DNA from: Bacillota bacterium
GTDB taxonomy: Bacteria > Bacillota > Dethiobacteria > DTU022 > UBA8154
DNA: 35,757 bases
Direction: 5' to 3'
NCBI GenBank assembly: GCA_012728375.1
Contig: JAAYFF010000050.1
Span: 1-35,757, forward strand
Numbering within the stretch: position 1 is the first letter of the stretch; every line of letters begins with the position of its first letter. A program made the position numbers and the translations under genes. Shown piece by piece: positions 8,693-16,635 of this stretch. The notes under the pieces were generated by a model. It was not told the DNA's origin, ran no database searches, and saw only the letters and a list, made by a program, of their open reading frames with translations.

Positions 8693-9349
8693 TTATTCTT
8701 CCGTTATTTCCATCTTCTTCATCATCTGTTCCAAAAACTCTTCCTGAGTAATGGCACCGCTTACATCGGGAATCTTGACTTCTCCACCAAAATCATACAG
8801 CTCGAAATCCCCTGACATTGCCATTTCAAAGCTAACCGCGCCTTCAGGGCTTATGGTCTCATCCAGTTCATACTTCATTTCCATATTAAAAATCATGCGA
8901 TCTGTCAACAATGTCTCTTTGTTAATATAAGTATCCACATAATAGTTTATCTCCATCGTGGCATAAAGCTGCTCGAGCACCTGCTCAAATCCATCCATAG
9001 AATCTGCCATTTCTGCTTCATCTTGCCCGGCAGTTCCCTTAAGGCCGGACAGCAGGCCGCTCAGATCAAAATCAGCCATAAACTCCGTCAATATTTTTTT
9101 AAATGTAGCGCTATCAACATAGTTGTAGATTGTATAGTATTCTTGCCCGTTAAATTCAGCATCATCCCCAAAAACATAAAGGATCCCAAACTTGCGCATC
9201 ATCTCCAAGGATTGCTGGGGAGTTGTCTGCAGCATGCCGGTAAGTTTTTCCATCATATCCCCGTCCAGCAGATCCTGAACTATCCACTGATCGGACAGGG
9301 GCGTTTTTTGATAAATTTTGTTTTCCGTCCACACCATTTCAGTGCTCAT
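8693..9349 (-). CDS. N-terminally truncated DUF6612/LppX-like protein
   Basis: The 218 residues resemble the C-terminal two thirds of the DUF6612-type lipoproteins of Clostridia: a WTENKIYQK stretch after an acidic, methionine-rich region, Y/W-rich beta strands and a KIPDVSGA-like end. The usual signal peptide, lipobox cysteine and first repeats are absent. No proper ribosome binding site precedes the ATG at 9349, and the same frame is closed by a TAA about 30 bases upstream. In another frame an ATG preceded by AAAGGGG (near 9404) opens a short reading frame that runs into this gene and stops just inside it. The gene is therefore probably a deletion or frameshift remnant of a surface lipoprotein, although a leader-less cytosolic protein cannot be excluded. 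A good terminator follows at 8631-8660. Confidence 0.55.
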   Translation of the reverse strand: MSTEMVWTENKIYQKTPLSDQWIVQDLLDGDMMEKLTGMLQTTPQQSLEMMRKFGILYVFGDDAEFNGQEYYTIYNYVDSATFKKILTEFMADFDLSGLLSGLKGTAGQDEAEMADSMDGFEQVLEQLYATMEINYYVDTYINKETLLTDRMIFNMEMKYELDETISPEGAVSFEMAMSGDFELYDFGGEVKIPDVSGAITQEEFLEQMMKKMEITEE

Positions 9350-9457
9350 TTCCCCGCCAAGTAAGGCTGAGCCTTAGTTTAAAGTTGTTATTAAACATAT
9401 AACCCCTTTACAATATTAGACTGCAATTTGTTTAGTTAGGTTCTTTCAATTTTTATT

Positions 9458-10150
9458 TTATTCTTCTTCCCCTAGCATCAGTCTTTCCAGCTGAAGTGGT
9501 TCAATGTATTCTCCATTCCGGTATACACGCATGTTGCCTCCGGAAATTTCATCTATCAGAGCCACATGTTGATCTTCGCCGACTCTTCCAAATTCAAATT
9601 TGATATCATAGAGTTCCAACTGTTTTTTAGCCAGTTCCCTTTTAACAATTTCTCCAATTTTCCTGGTTAACTCAACCAATGTCGTATATTCTTCTTTGGT
9701 CATTATCTTTAGCATCTCAAGGGCATCAACTGTTATCAAAGGATCATTCCTATCGTCATCTTTTAAGGTTACTTCCACGTACCCGTCCAGCGGATCCCCT
9801 TCATTACAATACTTGCCATAGCGCTTATAAAAACTGCCCACTGCCCTATATCTTAAAATCACTTCTACGCCCTGTCCAAACATTTTTGCAGGTTTTACAG
9901 TCATGGTTGCTTGATCAATATCCGCGTCCACAAAGTGAGTCGGGATACCGGCCTTATTGATTAGTTCAAAAAAGAATTTTGTGAGCCGAAGTCCGGCTCT
10001 TCCGGCACCTTCAATGGACAGTCCGACTGTATTTGCACCCGGGTCAAATACTCCGTTTGTTCCTGTGACATCATCCTTAAATTTTAGCAGATAATTGCCG
10101 TCTTCTTTGCGATAGACATCTTTAGTTTTACCCTTGTAAATCCTTTCCAA
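9458..10150 (-). CDS. purC: Phosphoribosylaminoimidazole-succinocarboxamide (SAICAR) synthase
   Basis: PurC joins aspartate to CAIR in de novo purine synthesis with ATP. The 230-aa product has the family's normal length. It shows the N-terminal YKGKTKDVY nucleotide-binding strand, DDVTGTNG, RYRAVGSF (substrate-binding arginines) and the C-terminal LIDEISGGNMRV motif with its metal-binding acidic residues. I start it at a TTG (10150) because AAAGGGG lies nine bases upstream and homologues begin M-E-x-I-Y. A GTG at 10180 would add ten residues but lacks a ribosome binding site. It stands alone here, away from other pur genes, and divergent from the DUF2935 gene. Confidence 0.93.
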   Translation of the reverse strand: MERIYKGKTKDVYRKEDGNYLLKFKDDVTGTNGVFDPGANTVGLSIEGAGRAGLRLTKFFFELINKAGIPTHFVDADIDQATMTVKPAKMFGQGVEVILRYRAVGSFYKRYGKYCNEGDPLDGYVEVTLKDDDRNDPLITVDALEMLKIMTKEEYTTLVELTRKIGEIVKRELAKKQLELYDIKFEFGRVGEDQHVALIDEISGGNMRVYRNGEYIEPLQLERLMLGEEE

Positions 10151-10224
10151 AAAGCACACCCCTTTAATCGTAAATTGCACCGGTTAATCTACTCCCATAT
10201 TACCAGTTAAACGAGAAAAAGTCA

Positions 10225-10293
10225 GCCCATGGATATTTTCTCCAGAGTCCTAAAAGAACAATCCTGGTTTTTAGGAGTACTGCCCATGGATAT
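10225..10293. repeat. Paired direct repeat around an inverted repeat, purC/DUF2935 intergenic region
   Basis: GCCCATGGATAT occurs exactly twice (10225-10236 and 10282-10293). Between the copies lies an inverted repeat, TCCTAAAA (10248-10255) / TTTTAGGA (10269-10276). The block sits in a 307-base divergent gap between purC and the DUF2935 gene, so it may be a control region for either. It matches no riboswitch or PurR box that I recognise. The rest of the gap is AT-rich and shows no gene. Confidence 0.4.
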
Positions 10294-10457
10294 GCCGAAG
10301 ATAACCGGTACCGGCCAAATTGCTTGTAACGTCTGCATCTTTCTCATGAAATAAAAAACGGATTACCGCCTTGAAATACTTTAATCACAAAATGTTGGAC
10401 AGATACGTAATATATACAATATATAATATATTTTTCTTTTATAAAGGAGAGAGAGCA

Positions 10458-11381
10458 ATGACCGGGATTGCACCAGGGGCGTTTGTGCAGAAGTCGCTTG
10501 GCCTCAATTTGTTTTTCCTGCGTATTATGAAAGAACACTCTTTCTTCCTTCAAGCAGCCTTTGTTCCCAAGAATGGTAACCTGGCCGCGAGGGCAGATAA
10601 ATTCAGACATGACTTCGAAGAGTTGCTGGAGGAAGCTGTTGAGTTGGCAGACGGTAACGTTAGCAGGGTAGTTTTAGATTCAGGTGAGATAGTAACCGAC
10701 AAGACAATTGAAGCCGAAAAAAAGACACAATTCTTATCAGGAGCCGCATTTAATACTCGCCTGACCCGAAGAGAAACTCGGTTAAAATTCGGACCCGGAG
10801 ATCCTGATTTGGCAAGGCAGGTGGAAAAATTTAATGACCGGGTCATCGCAGAAACCGCGGCCCTGGTCGATTTTAAAACTGAGATTCTAAAAGACATGCT
10901 CGAATGCCGCCTTTTTACCTGGAATTTCCCCCTGCTGATCGAGCATATCAGGCGTGAAGCGCAGTTTTTCATCGCACATCTGCAAAGGCTGCAAAATGGA
11001 ATCACCTTGGATCCCACCGAAGAAATCATTCAGGAAAAGGTGTTTTGGGATCGTATCATGGCAGAACACTCTTTATTCATCGCTCATTTGCTGGATCCCA
11101 CCGAAAAGAACCTGATCATGACTGCAGATAATTTTGCTCGTCAGTTTTTCGGTCTAGAGAGCCGCGCCAAACAGGTAAAGCAGACAAATTCGCGGTTGCC
11201 GGATCAGCTGTTAGATAACGAAATAAGAGCGACCGGAGAACTTAGGGATTTCAAAAGTGCGGCCAACGATATGATTCTCGCCTGTAGGATCAGGTCTATC
11301 ATAATACCATTGCTGGCTGATCATGTCTTGCGCGAGGCGAATCATTTCTACGCAATACTAACCCAGTATTACAACCAATGA
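10458..11381 (+). CDS. DUF2935 hemerythrin-like helical-bundle protein
   Basis: This 307-aa protein is a tandem DUF2935, a family of four-helix-bundle, metal-binding-like proteins common in spore-forming Firmicutes, of unknown function. Each half repeats the same helix motifs: EHSFFL (about 26) and HIRREAQFF in the first, AEHSLFIAHLLDPTE and DHVLREANHF in the second. The paired E/H residues are the likely metal ligands. I start at the ATG at 10458, where AAAGGAGAGAGAG gives a ribosome binding site; an upstream in-frame start lies in non-coding AT-rich DNA. A rho-independent terminator follows directly. The family call is firm; the role is not known. Confidence 0.88.
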   Translation: MTGIAPGAFVQKSLGLNLFFLRIMKEHSFFLQAAFVPKNGNLAARADKFRHDFEELLEEAVELADGNVSRVVLDSGEIVTDKTIEAEKKTQFLSGAAFNTRLTRRETRLKFGPGDPDLARQVEKFNDRVIAETAALVDFKTEILKDMLECRLFTWNFPLLIEHIRREAQFFIAHLQRLQNGITLDPTEEIIQEKVFWDRIMAEHSLFIAHLLDPTEKNLIMTADNFARQFFGLESRAKQVKQTNSRLPDQLLDNEIRATGELRDFKSAANDMILACRIRSIIIPLLADHVLREANHFYAILTQYYNQ

Positions 11382-11449
11382 TTGTTTGCACTGGGGGAAT
11401 ACTGAAAGTTGAGAAACAGAGTTCAGGCAATAAGTTGCCCATACTTTTT

Positions 11450-11480
11450 AAGCCGATCGCAAATGTCGGCTTTCTTTTAT
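11450..11480 (+). terminator. Rho-independent terminator of the DUF2935 gene
   Basis: AAGCCGA (11450-11456) and TCGGCTT (11466-11472) form a 7-bp stem with a nine-base loop followed by TTTCTTTTATTT. Its T-tract overlaps the stop codon of the convergent MFS gene. Confidence 0.8.
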
Positions 11481-12652
11481 TTATTGCTGATGGGGGGTTG
11501 CCCGGCTCTGACATCCGGCAGGGTAAAGGCGAGGACAATCCCCAAAACCGGAAGCAGGCTGATAATGTTCATGGTAAAGGGCAAGCCTGCGTAATCAGCG
11601 ATGGCACCAAGTATTGTGACCCCGATGGAGCCCATACCAACTCCAAAGCCCAGCAACAGGCCTGAAGCCAATCCGACGTTATGCGGCAAAAGCCTTTGTC
11701 CGAAAACAACTGTAGTGGAAAAGGTCGAAATCACTGAGAGGCCGCAAATAAAAGCCAATACGGGTATCCAATAGCCGTTTAAGTTCAAAAAGGGATAGAT
11801 CGCCACTAACGATACAACCATGGAGACCAACAGACCGTTACGCCCACCGAAACGGTCTGCAAAAGGCCCGCCCAACAAAGTACCTACCGCGCCCGCAATG
11901 AGAAATATACTGACCAAATATTCAGGCTCAGCAATTCCTCTAAAACCGGGGAAATAAAAGGGAATAAAATAAACAAGTCCGGAGTGTATCCATGACCTTA
12001 CGGTTACGTACAAGATCAGCAGCGTTAAGTACGCTACCCTAGTGCCGCTGATTATGGTCTGTTCTTTATCATTTTTTTTCTTGGACGATTTTTCCTCCAG
12101 AATCTGTTTAAATCCGGGCAATAAAAACATAAAAACCAGTGCAGCCAATACTCCCGGGATCATTACACCAAAAATTGAGCCCATACCGGAAAAACTCAGG
12201 ACAAATACCGCGAACAAAGGGCCAAGACCAAAACCGAGATTGCCTCCCACCGAAAAGATCGCCATTGAAGAACCGGCCTTGCCGTCCTCGCTGACAAAAT
12301 GAGCCAATTTAGACCCTTCCGGATGGTATCCCGCCACCCCGACACCGCTCAATAGCACCGCAAGCAATAGCAATCCGTAAGAGTTGACCATCCCGGCCAG
12401 CGCCAGGCCAAAACCGGAAAGGAAAAGGCCAAGGGGCATTAACCAGGGCATGCTGTAACGGTCGCTAAGCACTCCAAAAACCGGCTGGATAATGGCAGAA
12501 CTAAGTGTAAAAGCCAGCGCAACGGTCCCAACTTGAAAGTAGTTCAGGTTTAAACTCTCGGCCAGTAAGGGTGTCACGATGGGAAGGACGCCCTGGCCCA
12601 AATCAACAATAAGATGTCCAATGCTCAAAATCCATAAATACGAGTTAAACAA
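11477..12652 (-). CDS. fsr: MFS transporter, fosmidomycin-resistance (Fsr) type
   Basis: This 391-aa, 12-helix major facilitator protein has the features of the Fsr family: an N-terminal GHLIVDLGQGVLPIVTPLL helix, GVLSDRYSMPW after helix 2 and the diagnostic GYHPEGSKLAHF segment in helix 4. A second half contains GGPFADRFGGRNG. E. coli Fsr exports fosmidomycin, but natural substrates of homologues are unknown, so the call is to family level. A TTG start at 12652 is chosen because GAGG lies eight bases upstream and the frame begins right there. A charged loop (EEKSSKKKNDKEQ) separates the two six-helix halves. It is monocistronic as far as seen and converges with the DUF2935 gene. Confidence 0.85.
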   Translation of the reverse strand: MFNSYLWILSIGHLIVDLGQGVLPIVTPLLAESLNLNYFQVGTVALAFTLSSAIIQPVFGVLSDRYSMPWLMPLGLFLSGFGLALAGMVNSYGLLLLAVLLSGVGVAGYHPEGSKLAHFVSEDGKAGSSMAIFSVGGNLGFGLGPLFAVFVLSFSGMGSIFGVMIPGVLAALVFMFLLPGFKQILEEKSSKKKNDKEQTIISGTRVAYLTLLILYVTVRSWIHSGLVYFIPFYFPGFRGIAEPEYLVSIFLIAGAVGTLLGGPFADRFGGRNGLLVSMVVSLVAIYPFLNLNGYWIPVLAFICGLSVISTFSTTVVFGQRLLPHNVGLASGLLLGFGVGMGSIGVTILGAIADYAGLPFTMNIISLLPVLGIVLAFTLPDVRAGQPPISNK

Positions 12653-12738
12653 TTATTTTTCCTCATTTCTGAGACTATCGCAACAACAATACCACGGCGG
12701 GGACAAACCATACTTGATAGCAGCATCATCTGCTCCAA

Positions 12739-13119
12739 CTAGCCAAACATATATTCTGTAATTGTCTGATAAACCTTAAACAGCAGATTATTTAACTTCT
12801 TGTCCTTAAAGAATTTAAGTTCAATTTTCAAGCCGCCTGCAAGCGTAAGTTTAATTTCCGAATCCAAATCAAAGCGGCCTGCGGTTTCAATTGCATAGGT
12901 AACAATACTTTTATAAGGAATTGAATAATATTCTACTTTTTTACCGGTTAATCCTTGCTTATCAGCAATAAGTATACGTTTATCAGTAAATACTGCCACA
13001 TCTCTGATTGTTTTCACAGCAAACTTAATTGTTTCCGCTTTATGAATTAATTGTTGCAACTCAGGAGTTACTTCTACCTCATTATAAAAACTAAAAACTT
13101 TAGTTGCATTATCTCCCAT
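12739..13119 (-). CDS. Bacterial PH-domain protein (bPH_1-like)
   Basis: This 126-aa protein resembles the bacterial pleckstrin-homology domain family (bPH_1, PF08000-type). It has the strands TIRDVAVFTDKRILIAD, VEYYSIPYKSIVTYAIETAG and SEIKLTLAGGLKIELKF, ending in a C-terminal helix. Such proteins form oligomeric beta-barrel caps; their cellular role is not known. GGAGGCTGAGCA precedes the ATG. It lies 34 bases downstream of the DUF6904-like gene on the same strand and is probably co-transcribed with it. No signal peptide or membrane segment is seen. Confidence 0.8.
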   Translation of the reverse strand: MGDNATKVFSFYNEVEVTPELQQLIHKAETIKFAVKTIRDVAVFTDKRILIADKQGLTGKKVEYYSIPYKSIVTYAIETAGRFDLDSEIKLTLAGGLKIELKFFKDKKLNNLLFKVYQTITEYMFG

Positions 13120-13153
13120 TGCTCAGCCTCCTTGCTTCCTTTTCAAATATTAT

Positions 13154-13924
13154 TTACCAGTCAATAGTATCAGGATACTCGATACCCGCCAAGCGAATAC
13201 TTTCCTTTGGGCATCCATATTCTAATGCTGCTTCCTCTACTACTTCTTTTATTTCCAGATAATCCTTATCAGTGCGAAATTCTGCTATTCTTCTGGCCAT
13301 TTTTGTTAAATTTTTTTCTCTTTTTTCTTTGCTCATATTAATATATTCGATGTTTAAAAAGTCTATATACTGCCCGGCTATTTCCTCAATACCGATATAA
13401 TCGTTATTCATAACTTTTAACCAGCGGGCGAATGATGCCTCTGTAAGCAACTCCCTGACGCATTTCTGAAATTTGGCTTGAAAAGTCCGTAATACTGCGA
13501 TTGTTTCATCCCAGATAACCCTTCTGTTAAGGAGATCATTATACCCATATCTCGATTTTGCAAGCGTTCTTGCTCGCAACTTAATAAGTTCATTCAATGC
13601 AATCATGACGAAAAACATTTCCGGATAGAGATAATTGCACTGATAATACACGTTTTTTTTCGGAGCAATAACGGAGTGGAATTTCATCAGATCCTCAGTC
13701 ATTCCATTGTTCACCAGCTCCACATCCCTATCCCCCTGCATGGCATGTCTCACGTCATAGCATAACCCTAACACGCGAGTTGAAATATCAATATAGCTTG
13801 TATATTTCTCAGAAAATTCGTCAATTGTAATCTCGTAGAAAGCATTAACTAAGGCATTTAAATCGTTATAATCACCGCTTATGCAAACGCCTGCTCTATT
13901 TTTGGTATTCCGCAACGTTATCAT
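13154..13924 (-). CDS. DUF6904-like protein of unknown function
   Basis: This 256-aa soluble protein begins with a short beta hairpin (GVCISGDYNDLNALVNAFYEI) followed by RVLGLCYDVRHAMQGDRDVE and PKKNVYYQCNYLYPEMFFVMIALNEL (in parts). The pattern matches what I recall of the DUF6904 family. The fit is from memory, so the name is tentative. The C-terminal half is helical and charged (MSKEKREKNLTKMARRIAEF). No catalytic motif stands out. The gene directly precedes the bacterial-PH gene, suggesting that the pair works together. No strong AGGAGG is visible, only GAGG about eight bases before the ATG. Confidence 0.6.
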   Translation of the reverse strand: MITLRNTKNRAGVCISGDYNDLNALVNAFYEITIDEFSEKYTSYIDISTRVLGLCYDVRHAMQGDRDVELVNNGMTEDLMKFHSVIAPKKNVYYQCNYLYPEMFFVMIALNELIKLRARTLAKSRYGYNDLLNRRVIWDETIAVLRTFQAKFQKCVRELLTEASFARWLKVMNNDYIGIEEIAGQYIDFLNIEYINMSKEKREKNLTKMARRIAEFRTDKDYLEIKEVVEEAALEYGCPKESIRLAGIEYPDTIDW

Positions 13925-14031
13925 TGTATTACCTCATAGCAAAGCTTTTCCTTCACCCAGTCAACTCATTAGTTACTCCCAAAAACAAGGGGCTATAAAA
14001 ACTTAGCTTTTTATTATCGTCTTTCTTGCAC

Positions 14032-15666
14032 TCATCTTTCGGTTTGATCCGCCACTAACCTGGCAGCGCCGTATTTTTCCCTTAGCCGGGGTTTTTCAAT
14101 CTTGCCGGTAGGATTACGGGGCACATCATCAAAAATAATCCTCCGGGGGCGCTTGTAGCGCGGCAGTTGAGCACAGAAAGCATTGATATCATCTTCAGTA
14201 CATTTAGCACCTGGTTTCAGCTCGATAATAGCCGCGGCTATCTCGCCCAGGCGCTTATCCGACAAGCCGATGACTGCAGCGTCCTTAACAGCCTCATGCC
14301 CCCGGAGAAAATTTTCAATCTCTACCGGGTATAGGTTCTCTCCGCCGGTGATAATGACATCTTTTTTACGGTCAACCAGATAAATAAAGCCGTCTTCATC
14401 CATCCTGGCCATATCCCCGGTTAACAACCAGCCGTCCTTAAGGACTTCCGCAGTTGCCTCCGGATCGTTATAGTAGCATTTCATTACCCCCGGACCCTTA
14501 ACCGCAAGCTCGCCCACCTTCCCCTGCGGTACAGGGAGTCCGTTTTCATCGACAATCCTGGCTTCCCAGTTGTGCCCCGGGATACCGATGGCACCGATTT
14601 TATGAATATTCTCCATGCCCAGATGGACACATCCGGGACCGGTCGATTCGCTCAGTCCATAGTTCGTATCATAAAGATGGTGGGGGAAATATTTTTTCCA
14701 GCGTCGAATTAAACTGGGAGGGACGGGCTGTGCGCCGATATGCATCAGCCTCCAGCAGGAGAGGTCATAATCCTCCAGCTTTACGTCTCCCCTTTCAATT
14801 GCATCGAGAATATCCTGCGCCCAGGGAACCAGAAGCCAAACAATGGTAACTCTTTCCTCGGAAACTGTTCTGAGGATCCATTCCGGTTTTACTCCCCGCA
14901 GCAACACAGCCTTGCTCCCCGCAAGTAAACTACCGAACCAGTGCATCTTGGCACCGGTATGATAAAGGGGGGGAATGCATAAAAAATTGTCGTCGCGGGT
15001 TTGGCCGTGATGCGCCTGTTCAGTATAACAGGCCGACATAAGGCTGCGATGCGGATGCAGAATGGCTTTGGGAAAGCCGGTAGTGCCCGAGGAAAAATAA
15101 ATTGCAGCGTCATCTTCGTCTGTAAGTTTTATTTGCGGAGCTTCAGAGGAACAATTAGCCGTAAGGCGGTCATAGCTTTCCGCAAAGGAAGGACGATTTT
15201 CCCCTGCAAACAAGAGCATTTTCACTTGCGGAATCTGCTCAAAAATGTTTTCTATGCGGCCGATAAATTCAGGTCCGAAAATCAAGCCAACGGATTCCGA
15301 GAGGGACAGGCAATATTTAATTTCTTCGGCCGAATAGCGAAAGTTTAGCGGTACGGCGATCGCGCCGGCCTTTAAAATGCCAAAATAAATCGGCAGCCAT
15401 TCCAGGCAGTTCATTAACAGAATAGCGACCTTATCCCCTTTTTTTATCCCGCGCTTTAACAATAAATTGGCTAGGCGGTTTGCTTTTTCATCAAAAACTC
15501 GCCAGGTTATTTCACGCCGGTACTCGCCGGCAGGGCTGTTTTCAATTAATTCATATTCACGCCAGGTGACATTGTGTTTTTCCTGGAGGTCCAAATTGAT
15601 CTCCGTCAGGCATTTTTCCGGCCCATAGAGATCCGCATTGCGCGCCAATATTTCCGTAATGGGCAT
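14032..15666 (-). CDS. AMP-forming acyl-CoA synthetase (long/medium-chain type)
   Basis: This is a 544-aa ANL-superfamily ligase that activates a carboxylic acid to its CoA thioester through an acyl-adenylate. Its motifs are the P-loop-like IYFSSGTTGFPKAI (near 189-202), the YGLSESTG aromatic/adenylate motif (~336), the hinge TGDMARMDEDGFIYLVDRKK (~415-434) with ITGGENLYPVEIE, and the C-terminal catalytic lysine in NPTGKIEK (K522). GGGAGGAAGG precedes the ATG. Length and motifs fit fatty-acid or aromatic acyl-CoA ligases; the substrate cannot be read from sequence. It is divergent from the stalk-domain gene, and a palindromic site lies between them. Along with the ADP-forming enzyme it suggests an organism that handles several organic acids through CoA esters. 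Confidence 0.9.
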   Translation of the reverse strand: MPITEILARNADLYGPEKCLTEINLDLQEKHNVTWREYELIENSPAGEYRREITWRVFDEKANRLANLLLKRGIKKGDKVAILLMNCLEWLPIYFGILKAGAIAVPLNFRYSAEEIKYCLSLSESVGLIFGPEFIGRIENIFEQIPQVKMLLFAGENRPSFAESYDRLTANCSSEAPQIKLTDEDDAAIYFSSGTTGFPKAILHPHRSLMSACYTEQAHHGQTRDDNFLCIPPLYHTGAKMHWFGSLLAGSKAVLLRGVKPEWILRTVSEERVTIVWLLVPWAQDILDAIERGDVKLEDYDLSCWRLMHIGAQPVPPSLIRRWKKYFPHHLYDTNYGLSESTGPGCVHLGMENIHKIGAIGIPGHNWEARIVDENGLPVPQGKVGELAVKGPGVMKCYYNDPEATAEVLKDGWLLTGDMARMDEDGFIYLVDRKKDVIITGGENLYPVEIENFLRGHEAVKDAAVIGLSDKRLGEIAAAIIELKPGAKCTEDDINAFCAQLPRYKRPRRIIFDDVPRNPTGKIEKPRLREKYGAARLVADQTER

Positions 15667-15721
15667 TATTCCTTCCTCCCGTTCTACTCATACGGCCAAT
15701 AGCCAAAGCCGGCCTGATGTT

Positions 15722-15765
15722 TATATCCTAAGTTATATATTCGTTTAGCTTAAGGATATATCCTT
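15722..15765. promoter_or_regulatory. Operator-like palindrome between divergent genes
   Basis: AAGGATATATCCTT (15752-15765) is a perfect 14-bp palindrome. A further half-site, TATATCCT, lies at 15722-15729, so the 44-base block holds three copies of the TATCCT core. It is 56 bases upstream of the acyl-CoA synthetase start and immediately before the divergent stalk-domain ORF. It could be a repressor site; no regulator gene adjoins it. Confidence 0.35.
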
Positions 15766-15767
15766 CA

Positions 15768-16409
15768 TTGCCAACAGAAATTCCCCCGAAACCTGAAGAA
15801 AACATGTTGAAAAATGGCGCCGCCGGGAAAAGGGGCTATCAGTATATTGCCCCACGGCTCAGCACAGTTTTACGTCCTCTGCTCTATAAAGGAAGTACTT
15901 ATCTGCCTGTGAGGGCCATTGCTCAAGCCTTATCAATCGCAGTGGACTATGATAAGGCCTCACAAACAGTCTTCCTAGGGGAAAAGGAAAAGACCCCGCT
16001 TGAATCAAAGCATTTTAGTCATCTCTGGCACTGCCAGTTAAGCTTTGACAAAAGCCAGCTTCTTGTGAACGGCAAACAATACCAGTCCGGAATTCTTTAT
16101 ACCGGGAAAGATGGCTTTAGCGAAATGGGGGGCTTTGTTCTGCCTAAAGGACAGTTCCAAAAATTTGGCGGGGTAGCCTGCTTGGAAGATAACGACAATA
16201 CTACCGACGAAGTTACCATTAAAATTAGAGAAAAAGACCAATCCGGCAAAGTATTAAAAGAACTTAAAGTGAAAAAAGGCGAATCCATAGCTTTTGAGAT
16301 CGACATTTCCAAAATCCAGGAACTTTATATTCAAAACCTGATTTATGAGCGGGTGCCTAAAAACACTCAACCGGACATCATGGTGATTGGCGACCCATAC
16401 TTTAAATAA
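15768..16409 (+). CDS. Stalk-domain (copper amine oxidase N-like) protein with NPCBM-like C-terminus, 5' truncated
   Basis: Residues 25-72 match the second half of the 'copper amine oxidase N-terminal' stalk domain seen in Clostridia surface proteins (RPLLYKGSTYLPVRAIAQAL, then a V-Y-D strand ending TVFLG). The remainder has the beta-sandwich pattern of NPCBM-type carbohydrate-binding modules (LLVNGKQY, GQFQKFGGVACLEDND, ending VIGDPYF). Related proteins start with a signal peptide and VxVNG repeat, which are missing here. The only starts are a TTG (15768) or an ATG 12 codons later, both without a ribosome binding site, and the frame is closed by TAA at 15729. It is therefore probably an N-terminally truncated surface-protein gene. 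A good terminator follows at 16465. Confidence 0.55.
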   Translation: MPTEIPPKPEENMLKNGAAGKRGYQYIAPRLSTVLRPLLYKGSTYLPVRAIAQALSIAVDYDKASQTVFLGEKEKTPLESKHFSHLWHCQLSFDKSQLLVNGKQYQSGILYTGKDGFSEMGGFVLPKGQFQKFGGVACLEDNDNTTDEVTIKIREKDQSGKVLKELKVKKGESIAFEIDISKIQELYIQNLIYERVPKNTQPDIMVIGDPYFK

Positions 16410-16464
16410 GCTTTTAAAAGCCATTAATTACAGAAATCAAAAGGGCGGTCAAGTACGTTATTAT

Positions 16465-16499
16465 AAACCAGGCCAATTTTACTGTGCTTGGTTTTTTTT
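16465..16499 (+). terminator. Rho-independent terminator
   Basis: AAACCAGGC (16465-16473) and GCTTGGTTT (16486-16494) pair over 9 bp with one G-U. An eight-T run follows (16492-16499). It would end the stalk-domain transcript. The 135 bases after it hold no supported gene. Confidence 0.85.
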
Positions 16500-16635
16500 G
16501 GTATCACATAAAATGTATGAGCCGTAAGATAGATGATAATTTAATACTTTTAGACACAGAGGAAAAGGGAAACATAACAGCGAAGTATTGGCAAGAAATG
16601 TAGGTTTTTATTCTCCCTGAAAAGAGGATGATGAA

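Noticed and set aside
10395-10427. A promoter for the DUF2935 gene formed by TTGGAC and TATAAT
   Set aside because: The spacer is 21 bases, too long for a normal sigma-A promoter; AT-richness alone explains the TATAAT.
16517-16603. A 28-codon frame (MSRKIDDNLILLDTEEKG and on) between the stalk-domain terminator and alkD
   Set aside because: There is no ribosome binding site and no recognisable family; it is too short to support without conservation data.
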